Source of the DNA: CAZUXE01 sp964624585
Lineage (GTDB): Bacteria; Hydrothermota; Tepidihabitantia; B3-TA06
Length of the DNA stretch: 64,000 bases
Direction: 5' to 3'
Assembly: GCA_964624585.1 (NCBI GenBank)
Contig: CAZUXE010000001.1
Coordinates: 62,001-126,000 of the forward strand
Shown here: positions 41,446-50,489 of the stretch, in pieces
Layout of the letters: every line of letters begins with the position of its first letter
Numbering within the stretch: position 1 is the stretch's first letter
Made by a program: the position numbers and the translations under genes
The notes under the pieces: model-generated
Seen by the model: only the letters and a program-made list of their open reading frames with translations
Databases searched by the model: none
Told to the model about the DNA's origin: nothing

Positions 41446-44400
41446 CTAGAAACTCATCCGTAGGCCTAGCCGAAGCAGACGAGGCTGTCCGTAGTTGCTG
41501 GGATTCTGACCTACGTATTCTTTCCAATCGGCAACATCCGCTTGCCAATACTCAAGTTCGTTTTTGAAACCGAAATCTTTGCAGTCTCTATACTGAAACT
41601 TTTCATAACGAGGAGATTGCCCATTATCATTAGGTAAACCAGTGTTTGAATATACACTTGAAACATTTCGCCAGTCGAAGACGTTACGAACATCTATATA
41701 GAAACCTACACGAAGACTGGATGAACGAAGACCTGTTTCTTTGTTCAACTTACCCAACGCAAACCACTTTTCAAACTTAGCGTCAACCGTTTTGGTTGCA
41801 GGCATTCTTCTGCTACCCATAGGAATAACATTGCCTTTGGAGTCTACGCCCCAATAAGGTTTGCCTGAGGCCATATTGAATTGAACATTCAGATTTGTCA
41901 TAGCCAACCACTTTATGTCAAAGTCTTGAGGAAGATGGATGTTGATATTAGTTTTAAGCGAATGCGTGATATCAAATTCCAGAGGATATTCATGCTTCGG
42001 AGGCTTAATTGCAGTGCCGCGGTAACGCATATAAAACTCGCGACCTGACGATCCTGTTCCCTTGGCATCCATAAATGAATACGTTACGGAAGAGGTAAAC
42101 ATCTTACCTGAACGACGCATTAGACTAAGATCAAAACCCTTTACTTTGGCAAAGTCCTCAATTACATAAATTGTATAGCTCGCCAGTTTATTTTTGTACA
42201 TTGTACTAACCTGACGGCTAGCCAAAAGGTTTTCCTGATCCTTAAAGTAACCCTTTATATCTACAGCAGTGTTAGAATCAAGTAAAACCTTGTACCCCGC
42301 CTGATAGAAAATTGTTTTCAAAGGCGGCAGGTTGGGGTTGCCCAAGAGAGGAACACCAACGGTAATGTCGGCTTCAAGATTCTGGTACAAATCACCCAAG
42401 TCTACTGGCTGGAAGAAATGGCCGTAAGATGCGTATATGAAAGATTGACCGGTAACCGCAAACGATACCGAAAACCGAGGACTGAATTGATATTTGGGAG
42501 GAGTAGGCGCTCTGCCTGAATCAATAAATTCAGGGTTAACAAAGTACTCAGACGCCGGATTGAAATAATCAAAACGCACGCCTAAGTTAAGGGTAAGGTC
42601 TTCATACTCAATCTTATCTTGCAGGTAGGCAGCTGCAATGATTGGATTTTTATGATATGCGTCGGAATAAGGATTCTCGTTTGCGAAATACAAATTACTG
42701 TAATCCAGGATGTGATAGTTACCGGAAGCGCCCATTTTAACCCAGTGCGTTTTATTAGGTGTCCATTCCAGAGCAAGGTCGGCAATGTACTTAGTAGTAT
42801 TCCTTCTCTCCCAGTAAGGAGTAAAATAATACTTAAAGCGACGGAATAGCGGCTCTGAATTATACCTAACCATATGGATGTTTCCTGAAGTCTCAAGGCT
42901 GTCTTCGTACGGATTTTTAACCTCTACAGTATCTTTGCCATTGATAATTACAGAATCCCAATCGCGATAAAGCGCATAGTAATGTTTATACAAAGCGAAA
43001 TCAAACAAGTGATAGTTAACGCCAACAGTATCCCCATTCTTAGCTATGGTAGGACGCCACTCATTAGCCTCGTACCATCTGTCATTCAAGGCTTCAAGCT
43101 GCTTATCCCAGTTCTGCCAGTGGAAAACATCCTCGCCTTTTTCATAGTAACCACTAGGTTTAACGAACTGATTATAGAAATACCATACAGCGGTAGCAGT
43201 GTCTACCCAGCCTGTATCATTTTTTACAAGATTTTCATAGTAATCAATGATGTTAATACGTACTGAGTCACCTTTCTTGGTTACATACGCGAGAATGGAA
43301 TCTGGAACGTGAAACAACATTGAGTCAGCATGATACAAACGGTCTACGATAAGGGTGTCGCCTGTTTCTTTATCAACTTCTTTCTTAGTTTGGTTGTATG
43401 CCCAACCAACCCATGACATTTGGGAACGACCTATCATCTTGAAATCGTTGTAATGTGCACCGTTCATGTATGATACGTTTCTTTGGGTATTGAAGGTACC
43501 CGCGTTTATTGTATAGAACAAGTGCTCATTAATTTTATGACTGACCTTTACATTCAGCTGATAGTTACTGGATTCAACACGGGGACCTAAAGACGCCCAA
43601 ATGCCTTTAGAGAACGCATGTTTGTAGTTATGGTACCATGAATTGGAATAGTTACCTGAAAGAGTAATTTTGGGGCCGTGTTCAAATGGCCTCCATGTCA
43701 GCTTCAATGTTCCGCTCTTGCGGTGCTGGTCATTGTTGTAAAGCCTATCTTCATGTTCCAGCATATTTCCTGAAATAAAGAAACTGGCTCTAGGGATACC
43801 AAGAGGGCCGCCTAATGACAATGACACTTTATTATGCCACATCTTTTCATTCGGGTACTTAATAGGGTCAACGTCCCAATAAAACTTGCCTTCTTTATCT
43901 TTAGCAGGTTTACCAAAACGCAACATCGCGTCAGTTTCGTATGCAAGCATACCCTTAAATTTGTTACCGCCTTCTTTGGTTACGATATTGATAACTGCTG
44001 ACATGGCGTCACCGTATTCAGCATTGAAGTTACCGGTGTTAATTGTCATTTCTTTAACAGCCATGTTATCAATGTATACGCCCGATTGACCGGTAACCGG
44101 ATCATTGGCGTTTATGCCATCAACAACGTAGACAACCTCATTACTTCGACCGCCTTGCATATGAAGGCCACCGGAAAGACCACCCGATGTTTCAGTGGCT
44201 CCAGCTGACAAAGCTACCGCGTCCTGAAGATTATCTATTGGTTTGACGCTAATTTGATCGCCTGTAACAACTTGGCCAACACTGACATCAGGATCAATAA
44301 GGGGACGATCTGCTACGATTATAACCGCTCCTACCTTAATTGAGGAGTCGTTTATTTTTATGTCGCCCAATTCTGTATTTTTATTTGCCGTTACCTTAAC

Positions 44401-44664
44401 GCCTGACACAGTAACTTCTGTATATCCAATCATGGATACCACAACATCATAAGTCCCTACATCAACTGCGTTTATTAAAAAGGAACCGTTCGGTCCGGTA
44501 GCGGCACCTCTATCCGTTCCCTTTACAACTACATTAGCTCCGGGAAGCGGATTTCCTGTTTTGGCGTCCTTAACTCTACCTGAAATCTTACCCGTAATTC
44601 CGGCAAAGACCATCCCGGGGATAAGAATTAAGGTAAGTAATACGCCTATAATCTTTTTGTTCAT
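41446..44664 (-). CDS. TonB-dependent receptor with carboxypeptidase-regulatory-like domain
   Basis: The 1072-residue protein has a signal peptide (to about 22). A CarboxypepD_reg-like domain (25-105, G-N-P-L-P-G-A-N-V-V-V) and a plug domain (130-240, V-V-Y-V-V-D-G-I-N, then Y-G-D-A-M-S-A-V-I-N-I-V-T-K) follow. A 22-strand-type barrel ends in L-R-L-G-L-R-M-S-F. The architecture is that of SusC-like or oligopeptide/metal receptors of FCB bacteria. The substrate is unknown. A TTG two codons upstream touches the SD, so ATG 44664 (6 nt after GGAGG) is used. It heads a three-gene operon behind a 270-nt leader containing a 54-codon ORF and an SD-masking hairpin. Confidence 0.9.
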   Translation of the reverse strand: MNKKIIGVLLTLILIPGMVFAGITGKISGRVKDAKTGNPLPGANVVVKGTDRGAATGPNGSFLINAVDVGTYDVVVSMIGYTEVTVSGVKVTANKNTELGDIKINDSSIKVGAVIIVADRPLIDPDVSVGQVVTGDQISVKPIDNLQDAVALSAGATETSGGLSGGLHMQGGRSNEVVYVVDGINANDPVTGQSGVYIDNMAVKEMTINTGNFNAEYGDAMSAVINIVTKEGGNKFKGMLAYETDAMLRFGKPAKDKEGKFYWDVDPIKYPNEKMWHNKVSLSLGGPLGIPRASFFISGNMLEHEDRLYNNDQHRKSGTLKLTWRPFEHGPKITLSGNYSNSWYHNYKHAFSKGIWASLGPRVESSNYQLNVKVSHKINEHLFYTINAGTFNTQRNVSYMNGAHYNDFKMIGRSQMSWVGWAYNQTKKEVDKETGDTLIVDRLYHADSMLFHVPDSILAYVTKKGDSVRINIIDYYENLVKNDTGWVDTATAVWYFYNQFVKPSGYYEKGEDVFHWQNWDKQLEALNDRWYEANEWRPTIAKNGDTVGVNYHLFDFALYKHYYALYRDWDSVIINGKDTVEVKNPYEDSLETSGNIHMVRYNSEPLFRRFKYYFTPYWERRNTTKYIADLALEWTPNKTHWVKMGASGNYHILDYSNLYFANENPYSDAYHKNPIIAAAYLQDKIEYEDLTLNLGVRFDYFNPASEYFVNPEFIDSGRAPTPPKYQFSPRFSVSFAVTGQSFIYASYGHFFQPVDLGDLYQNLEADITVGVPLLGNPNLPPLKTIFYQAGYKVLLDSNTAVDIKGYFKDQENLLASRQVSTMYKNKLASYTIYVIEDFAKVKGFDLSLMRRSGKMFTSSVTYSFMDAKGTGSSGREFYMRYRGTAIKPPKHEYPLEFDITHSLKTNINIHLPQDFDIKWLAMTNLNVQFNMASGKPYWGVDSKGNVIPMGSRRMPATKTVDAKFEKWFALGKLNKETGLRSSSLRVGFYIDVRNVFDWRNVSSVYSNTGLPNDNGQSPRYEKFQYRDCKDFGFKNELEYWQADVADWKEYVGQNPSNYGQPRLLRLGLRMSF

Positions 44665-44665
44665 G

Positions 44666-44689
44666 CTCAACCTCCTAGCTTAGGTTGAG
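44666..44689 (-). promoter_or_regulatory. SD-masking hairpin of the TonB receptor
   Basis: On the minus strand CTCAACCT (44689-44682) pairs exactly with AGGTTGAG (44673-44666) around an 8-nt loop. The second arm takes in the last bases of the SD AGGAGG and ends one base before the receptor ATG. Both arms lie in the last codons of the upstream ORF 44667-44831. Confidence 0.55.
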
Positions 44690-44831
44690 GGGTTTCCTCT
44701 ATATTATTTATATGTTTGTTTTTTGGATCTTTTGTTATGTTTTTTGTTACAATACAACTTATGCCACAGAGGATATCGGCACCTCCTTTTGCTTTTTTTA
44801 GACACATTGTGACGTTTCCTAAACGCATCAT
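44667..44831 (-). CDS. Possible 54-residue leader peptide upstream of the TonB receptor
   Basis: The open frame starts ATG-ATG and encodes a Lys-rich peptide with Cys10, Cys22 and Cys26, ending in P-K-L-G-G. Its TGA stop lies 2 nt before the receptor ATG, and the receptor SD is formed by its last two codons (GGA-GGT). There is no good SD before its own start, and a chance frame in AT-rich DNA is possible. If translated, ribosomes would open the hairpin masking the receptor SD. No family is recognised. Confidence 0.35.
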   Translation of the reverse strand: MMRLGNVTMCLKKAKGGADILCGISCIVTKNITKDPKNKHINNIEETPQPKLGG

Positions 44832-45788
44832 AATAACCGTCCGTATTTACCGGGCTACCCTAGAAAGCCCACTTTTACTCCGGTTTATGTATCAATTAGA
44901 ACACGCTATTCTTTTTGCACAAACCGGCTCTTAATTGAGTATAGACTCCTTCCCCCCTTTTGTCAAGGGTTGATTATGGAAAATCAGAGCTTTCCTTTTC
45001 GGTATAATTGAAACACGAAACTCCCTATTTCAAATGAATGATGCAGAAAGCGTATGGTTTTGTATCTTTTCAATACCTTTATGCTTCCAATACTTATTTT
45101 AGCGAACACGGGATACTCATAAGCCTTTGCTAGCATAGCAACGATTGGTGCTTAGATTTCAACAATCTGCACAGCTTAGCCGATGACCCTGAATTAAGCA
45201 GCCCGACAATAATGCCCTCAGAATTCACTTAAGATAAAACCTAACAGTATTAGTCCCAACTGATATCAATTTTGCAAAGCTCTTTACGAACGTACCTTTC
45301 TATAACTTTAGATAATACAACTCAAGTGCAATAATTTTAGGTTCTGCAAAACTAATAATGGATATAGAACCTTCCAAGATGTTTTCAAAAATAAAAAGAT
45401 GCCCTTTTTACAAAAAAGATAATGCAATAACTCTCGTGTAGACACTTGAGATTTTGCAAAAGTGATAATTGGATAGAAGCTAAAGACCCTACCTTGACTC
45501 CTACACTTACTTCATAAAGCCCGGCTTGATATTCAACAGATTACTGCACAATTTCAGATAATTTTAGTCTATTTTCGTGTCGACCAACGTTCTAAGCGGA
45601 TTTAAGTGAACTTACTCGGCTTTCGACAATCTACAATAAACAGGATTTTCTCGCATCAACTTGGGAATCCATATGGCTTTTGACTGTATCACTCTTGCCT
45701 AGATGAGATGAGGAAAATATCTCTCGTTCGGCACATAAAACTTGTTTTCAAGCGTCTACTCCCCTAATTAGGAAATATCCAAATACGG
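44832..45788. other. Large divergent intergenic region
   Basis: Almost 1 kb without a supported gene lies between the TonB receptor operon (minus) and the TPR gene (plus). It contains the receptor promoter (44938-44966) and leader hairpins, for example CCGGTTT/AAACCGG. A degenerate direct repeat of about 25 nt is found near 45345 and 45455 (TGCAAAA...ATAAT...GGATA). No tRNA or known RNA family was recognised. Confidence 0.5.
44938..44966 (-). promoter_or_regulatory. TonB receptor operon promoter
   Basis: On the minus strand TTGACA (44961-44966), 17 nt, TATACT (44938-44943). The predicted start near 44931 gives a leader of about 267 nt. Confidence 0.8.
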
Positions 45789-45816
45789 TTGACATATTCT
45801 TTTCGATGGCTATCAT
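45789..45816 (+). promoter_or_regulatory. TPR gene promoter (leaderless type)
   Basis: TTGACA (45789-45794), 16 nt, TATCAT (45811-45816). The -10 box ends 6 nt before the ATG at 45823. Confidence 0.78.
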
Positions 45817-45822
45817 CCTGCT

Positions 45823-46419
45823 ATGGCTTCCGTAAAGACAGTAACTTCTAAAGGCGCCATGTCGCCTGCTGAAAAAATAAAGTGGCTGAACGATTATATA
45901 GCTCTTCACCCTTCTTCTCCGGCTTTCGCACAACTGGCAGAAGCTCACGGACAAGCAGGTGAACTTGATAAGGCCCTCAGGCTTTTGGAACATGGCTTAA
46001 AGCAGCATCCTAATTATGTTCCGGCACATATTCTCCGCGCACGCTATCTTTTGAAGAAAAATCAGCCATTCAAAGCTGAGGAGATACTACGGGAAGTCCT
46101 TAGTATTGATCCTGCGAATCTGACAGCGCTTAGAATTCTTTTAGAATTGGAAGTTCACCGTGAAGCGGCCACCCGTGGAGTTACAGCAAGAAAAATTGCC
46201 GCTCTGGACGCAAATGATCCTCTTGCTATAAAGATACTTACGGAAAAAACCAAAACATCTTCGCCCTTTACTACTCGTAGCGTTGCAGAACTTTATGAAA
46301 GTCAGGGCTATCTAACCGAAGCCCTTAGGATATACCGTGAATTAGCTCAGGCAAATCCTGACAACGAACAAATACCAATCAAGATAAAAGAACTGGAGGG
46401 CCGAATTAATGGAACATAG
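45823..46419 (+). CDS. Tetratricopeptide-repeat protein
   Basis: The 198-residue cytoplasmic protein is made of TPR helices: one pair near 35-65 (F-A-Q-L-A-E-A-H-G-Q-A-G-E-L-D-K-A-L-R-L-L), another near 75-105, and a C-terminal pair with Y-L-T-E-A-L-R-I-Y-R-E-L. TPRs mediate protein contacts; the partner is unknown. The last 11 nt overlap the Xaa-Pro peptidase gene. There is no SD and the promoter abuts the start, so a leaderless mRNA is predicted. Confidence 0.75.
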   Translation: MASVKTVTSKGAMSPAEKIKWLNDYIALHPSSPAFAQLAEAHGQAGELDKALRLLEHGLKQHPNYVPAHILRARYLLKKNQPFKAEEILREVLSIDPANLTALRILLELEVHREAATRGVTARKIAALDANDPLAIKILTEKTKTSSPFTTRSVAELYESQGYLTEALRIYRELAQANPDNEQIPIKIKELEGRINGT

Positions 46420-47497
46420 AATTCGTAAGCTAAAGGCACGAATGAGAAAAGAAGGCTTGGACGGATTTTTGCTAACTAATCTATCCAACATACGCTATTT
46501 AACCGGCTACTCCGGCTCAAGTGCCGTACTATACATGGGTAAACGCCCACATTTTTTCACAGATTTTCGTTATAAGGAACAGTCTCAGAAAGAAGTTACC
46601 TCCAAGGCAGTAATTCATATAATTGATAAAAATTATCCTAAAGAAATAGCCCAACTTGCAGAAACAAAAGGCTCTAAGACTTCCTTAAGAATAGGTTTTG
46701 AAACCACAAGCATGCGGGTAGGAAGCCTAGAGACATATAAAAAAGAGTTACGTAAATCGGCAAAAATCAAGTGGGTGCCAATAAACGGTATAGTAGAAGA
46801 TTTAAGGATAGTAAAGGAACCGGAAGAGATTGAACTAATATCCAAAGCGGCCTCGATAACTGATAAGGTATTTGCAGAAATACTTCCACTTATTAAACCG
46901 GGCATTACTGAAATGGACTTATCAGCAGAAATTATCTATCGATTTATGAAATACACAGGTCTTGCTCCAGCATTTGCCTCAATTGTCGCATCGGGTCCAA
47001 ATTCGGCAATGCCTCATGCGCAACCTACAGATCGCAAATTAACCAAGGGCGATTTTTTAACTTTTGACATAGGCGCGCAATGGAAAGGCTATGCTTCCGA
47101 TTTTACTCGCACGGTAGTAATAGGAAAGTCCTCAACCAAACATCGTGAAATTTATAGCATCGTGCATGATGCACACCAACGGGCAATGGACGGCGTTAAA
47201 GCCGGCGTTCCTGCAAGTAATATAGATAAACTAGCGCGTTCATACATCTCAGAAAAGGGATACGGCTCCTACTTTGGTCATTCTCTTGGGCATGGCGTTG
47301 GACTCAATGTTCATGAAGCCCCATCCCTATCAAGTAAAGCCAAAGAGAAACTGCCCGCAGGAACGGTAGTTACAATTGAACCGGGCATTTATCTTCCCGG
47401 CTGGGGTGGCGTACGGATAGAAGATTTGGTGGTCGTTACGAAAGAAGGTGTTAGAATACTTTCAAAAACGCAGCGCAAGAAATTGATTGAAATTTAG
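46409..47497 (+). CDS. Xaa-Pro peptidase (M24 family)
   Basis: The 362-residue protein has a creatinase-like N-terminal domain (1-130) and a pita-bread catalytic domain. Metal ligands are Asp in F-D-I-G-A, Asp in A-S-D-F-T-R, His in G-H-G-V-G-L, Glu in I-E-P-G-I-Y and Glu in R-I-E-D-L-V, so all five are present. It cleaves peptide bonds next to proline. It lies directly upstream of accB-accC, the place taken by the yqhT-type gene in Bacillus, but the usual efp gene between them is missing here. Confidence 0.92.
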   Translation: MEHRIRKLKARMRKEGLDGFLLTNLSNIRYLTGYSGSSAVLYMGKRPHFFTDFRYKEQSQKEVTSKAVIHIIDKNYPKEIAQLAETKGSKTSLRIGFETTSMRVGSLETYKKELRKSAKIKWVPINGIVEDLRIVKEPEEIELISKAASITDKVFAEILPLIKPGITEMDLSAEIIYRFMKYTGLAPAFASIVASGPNSAMPHAQPTDRKLTKGDFLTFDIGAQWKGYASDFTRTVVIGKSSTKHREIYSIVHDAHQRAMDGVKAGVPASNIDKLARSYISEKGYGSYFGHSLGHGVGLNVHEAPSLSSKAKEKLPAGTVVTIEPGIYLPGWGGVRIEDLVVVTKEGVRILSKTQRKKLIEI

Positions 47498-47508
47498 AAG
47501 GAGAAGGT

Positions 47509-48006
47509 ATGAAGCCAGACCTATCAATTATTGAAAAATTGGTTAAGCTCGTCGCTTCAAATGATATTGGCGAGTTAGAAGTCCAGTATAATCGTAATCA
47601 ATGGGTACGGGTTAGCAAAACAGCTGGTAGCCTAAGCGTTCAGTCTGTTCCGACAGTAGCACCTACCCAACAAACTACAGTTACCGCACCACCAGTAAAG
47701 CAGACGGCAGCAGAGCCTATTAAAGATAAGCCTGCAGAGGATGTGAAAAAATCACGCCCGTCAAACTTGATTGCCGTAAAATCTCCCATGATAGGCACTT
47801 TTTACAGAGCGCCTTCACCGGACGCTCCATCTTATGTGGAAGCGGGTGATGTGGTTAAACCGGGTACTGTTGTATGCATAGTTGAAGCCATGAAGCTGAT
47901 GAATGAAATTGAAGCCGAAACATCCGGCAAAATTGTGGAAATTTTGGTAGAAAATGCAACTCCGGTTGAGTACGGGCAGGAACTTTTCCTGATAGAACCG
48001 AGTTAA
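47509..48006 (+). CDS. accB: Biotin carboxyl carrier protein of acetyl-CoA carboxylase
   Basis: The 165-residue protein has an N-terminal helix-rich part, a Pro/Thr/Gln-rich flexible linker (about 45-82) and a C-terminal biotinyl domain. The biotin-accepting Lys129 is in E-A-M-K-L-M. It carries the carboxybiotin between AccC and the carboxyltransferase in fatty-acid synthesis. SD AAGGAGA lies before ATG. It is 4 nt upstream of accC. Genes for AccA/AccD are not in the window. Confidence 0.96.
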   Translation: MKPDLSIIEKLVKLVASNDIGELEVQYNRNQWVRVSKTAGSLSVQSVPTVAPTQQTTVTAPPVKQTAAEPIKDKPAEDVKKSRPSNLIAVKSPMIGTFYRAPSPDAPSYVEAGDVVKPGTVVCIVEAMKLMNEIEAETSGKIVEILVENATPVEYGQELFLIEPS

Positions 48007-48010
48007 TTTT

Positions 48011-49378
48011 ATGTTCTCCAAGGTATTGATTGCCAACAGGGGTGAAATTGCCGTACGCATAATAAGGGCGTGCAGGGAATTGGGCATTGAAACGGTTGCT
48101 GTATATTCTGAAGCCGATGCCGACGCTCTTCATGCCAGACTAGCAGATGAGTCGGTATGCATTGGACCTTTTTTATCTTCGGAAAGTTACCTTAAAATAA
48201 CCCACCTGATCTCTGCAGCCGACGTATCGCGCTGTGATGCCATACACCCGGGTTACGGATTCCTTGCCGAAAACGCCAAATTCGCGCAAATGGTTACAGA
48301 CGCCGGACTTACCTTCATTGGCCCCTCCCCTGACAATATCAATAAAATGGGTAATAAGTCGCTAGCCAAAGAAACCATGCGTGCGGCTAAAGTACCTGTA
48401 ATCCCAGGTTCAAAAAAAGATTTGGAAAGTGTTGATGAGGCAATTAAATTAGCTGATGAATACGGTTATCCTGTTTTAGTCAAGGCGGCTGCCGGCGGCG
48501 GTGGCAAAGGAATGCGCCTGGCCTATGATAGAAAGGAGCTTGAAGTAGGCTATAAAATGGCAAAGGCGGAGTCAAAGGCGGCTTTTGGCGACGATCGGCT
48601 TTACCTTGAGAAATATCTTGAAAAACCGCGTCATATTGAGATACAAATTATAGCCGACTCTTACGGTAAGGTTGTTCATTTGGGCGAACGCGAATGTTCT
48701 ATTCAACGACGTCATCAAAAACTTATTGAGGAATCTCCCTCACCAGCTGTTGATACAGAGCTTCGCAAAAAAATGGGGGCAGCAGCTGTAAATGCCGCAA
48801 AAGCAATTGGTTATCAGAGTGCTGGAACCGTTGAATTCTTGCTTGACGCCAAGGGTAAGTTTTATTTTATGGAAATGAATACCCGTATACAGGTTGAACA
48901 TCCGGTTACTGAAATGGTTTCCGGCTTTGACCTGTTGAAGGAACAAATTCTCGTAGCTGCAGGCGAGAGACTTTCTATTAAACGTGATATCAACAAACCA
49001 TCTGGACATTCCATAGAATGCCGCATCAACGCTGAGGATCCGGATAAAAACTTTATGCCTACCCCTGGCAAGATATCGTTTCTGCATCTTCCCGGCGGCC
49101 CCGGTATAAGGGTTGATTCACATATCTTTGCCGGCTATATGATTCCGCCATATTACGATTCGCTTATAGCAAAAATTATCTCTCACGGTAGAAACCGTAC
49201 CGAAGCTATTGATAGAATGCGTCGAGGATTACAGGAATTTTACATAGAAGGTGTGAAAACAACTGTTCCCTTCCATCTAAAGGTTCTTGCCGACCCTGAG
49301 TTTATTGCCGGCAATCTGCATACCGGTTTTATTCCCGAAATGACCGAACGCCTAAAAGCAAAAGAAGGCAAAAAATAA
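48011..49378 (+). CDS. accC: Biotin carboxylase subunit of acetyl-CoA carboxylase
   Basis: The 455-residue ATP-grasp enzyme opens with K-V-L-I-A-N-R-G-E-I-A-V-R-I-I-R. It has the glycine-rich ATP lid K-A-A-A-G-G-G-G-K-G-M-R and the catalytic E-M-N-T-R-I-Q-V-E-H region. It carboxylates biotin on AccB using bicarbonate and ATP. Length and motifs are standard. A strong terminator follows at 49409. Confidence 0.97.
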   Translation: MFSKVLIANRGEIAVRIIRACRELGIETVAVYSEADADALHARLADESVCIGPFLSSESYLKITHLISAADVSRCDAIHPGYGFLAENAKFAQMVTDAGLTFIGPSPDNINKMGNKSLAKETMRAAKVPVIPGSKKDLESVDEAIKLADEYGYPVLVKAAAGGGGKGMRLAYDRKELEVGYKMAKAESKAAFGDDRLYLEKYLEKPRHIEIQIIADSYGKVVHLGERECSIQRRHQKLIEESPSPAVDTELRKKMGAAAVNAAKAIGYQSAGTVEFLLDAKGKFYFMEMNTRIQVEHPVTEMVSGFDLLKEQILVAAGERLSIKRDINKPSGHSIECRINAEDPDKNFMPTPGKISFLHLPGGPGIRVDSHIFAGYMIPPYYDSLIAKIISHGRNRTEAIDRMRRGLQEFYIEGVKTTVPFHLKVLADPEFIAGNLHTGFIPEMTERLKAKEGKK

Positions 49379-49408
49379 CCTTAGATAAATTAAATTTGCA
49401 AAAGAGCC

Positions 49409-49433
49409 AAGCGCCCCGCAAGGGGCGCTTTCT
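49409..49433 (+). terminator. Terminator of the accBC operon
   Basis: AAGCGCCCC-GCAA-GGGGCGCTT forms a 9-bp stem with a GNRA-type loop, followed by a short T-rich tract. Confidence 0.85.
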
Positions 49434-49440
49434 ATTTAAC

Positions 49441-49469
49441 TTGACAATCAATATCTAATGATGTATTAT
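49441..49469 (+). promoter_or_regulatory. Promoter of the Mrr gene
   Basis: TTGACA (49441-49446), 17 nt, TATTAT (49464-49469). SD AAGGAGG follows at 49478-49484. Confidence 0.8.
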
Positions 49470-49488
49470 GCTATTTTAAGGAGGTTTA

Positions 49489-50391
49489 ATGTCTATCCCC
49501 AAATATGATGAGTTAATGTTACCTTTATTGCTATTCCTAGGCGATGAGAGGGAACATAGTTTGAGAGAGGCCGTTGAAACTTTAGCATCACAATTTAAGT
49601 TAAGTGAGGAGGAACGAAAAGAACTCTTGCCAAGCGGCATACAGGCTAAATTCAACAATCGGGTTGGATGGGCAAGGACATATCTAAAGAAAGCAGGACT
49701 TATTGAGGCGCCTGTACGAGGGAAATGTAGAATAACACAACGAGGTCTTGAGGTATTAAGGAACAAACCAGAATATATTGATGCAAAGTTACTCAAACAA
49801 TTTCCAGAGTTTGTAGAATTCCAAACAGTATCTCGTTCTGGCGACAAAGAAGTAGATATAGACGAAACGACTCAAACTCCAGAAGAGACTCTGGAAAACA
49901 GTTATCTAAAGTTAAGAAAAGAGCTAGCGGCTCAACTTTTGGAAATCATAAAGGCTTGCGATCCCGGATTCTTCGAAAGAATAGTTGTAGATTTGCTTTT
50001 AGCAATGGGATACGGAGGCTCTAGACAAGACGCAGGACAAGTAACAGGTAAAAGTGGAGATGAAGGAATCGATGGAGTTATTAACGAAGATAAACTAGGT
50101 CTTGATGTAATATATATACAGGCAAAAAGATGGAAGAAAAATGTGCAACAATCTCAACTACGAGAATTCGCGGGCAGCCTTGAAGGACGCAAAGCCAGTA
50201 AAGGAATAATTATTACAACCTCCGATTTCGCAGCTGGTGCAAAAGATTATGTGGATAAAATTGGAAAGAAGATTGTACTGATTAATGGAGAGAAATTAGC
50301 AGAGTTAATGATAGACCATCATGTCGGAGTTACGGAAATTGCAAACTATACTCTTAAAAAAATTGATTTCGATTATTTTAACGAGGAATAA
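49489..50391 (+). CDS. mrr: Mrr-type restriction endonuclease
   Basis: The 300-residue protein has an N-terminal winged-helix Mrr_N domain (about 5-95, Y-D-E-L-M-L-P-L-L, then L-P-S-G-I-Q-A-K-F-N-N-R-V-G-W-A). After a linker comes a PD-(D/E)xK nuclease domain. Catalytic residues are Asp in D-E-G-I-D-G and the Q-A-K motif. Mrr proteins are type IV enzymes that cut DNA carrying foreign methylation. It is a single gene with its own promoter, inserted between the acc terminator and a secreted protein gene, and no methyltransferase is nearby. It is probably a stand-alone defence gene. Confidence 0.9.
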   Translation: MSIPKYDELMLPLLLFLGDEREHSLREAVETLASQFKLSEEERKELLPSGIQAKFNNRVGWARTYLKKAGLIEAPVRGKCRITQRGLEVLRNKPEYIDAKLLKQFPEFVEFQTVSRSGDKEVDIDETTQTPEETLENSYLKLRKELAAQLLEIIKACDPGFFERIVVDLLLAMGYGGSRQDAGQVTGKSGDEGIDGVINEDKLGLDVIYIQAKRWKKNVQQSQLREFAGSLEGRKASKGIIITTSDFAAGAKDYVDKIGKKIVLINGEKLAELMIDHHVGVTEIANYTLKKIDFDYFNEE

Positions 50392-50427
50392 CGAATATTG
50401 CAGTAACTCTTTTGTTAAAGATAACAC

Positions 50428-50455
50428 TTGACAAATCCCCATTTTAGCCTAGATT
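50428..50455 (+). promoter_or_regulatory. Promoter of the secreted Cys-rich protein gene
   Basis: TTGACA (50428-50433), 16 nt, TAGATT (50450-50455). A TATATT lies 5 nt further on but would need a 21-nt spacer. Confidence 0.6.
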
Positions 50456-50489
50456 ATATTGTAAGGTTTATTTGTGGAAAGAGGTTCTT

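Noticed and set aside
44716..44934. 72-codon plus-strand frame in the TonB leader
   Set aside because: It has no promoter or SD and lies antisense to the receptor leader and its promoter; composition looks random.
45300..45490. Degenerate direct repeat as a mobile element remnant
   Set aside because: The two copies share only about 25 imperfect bases and have no terminal inverted repeats or coding remains.
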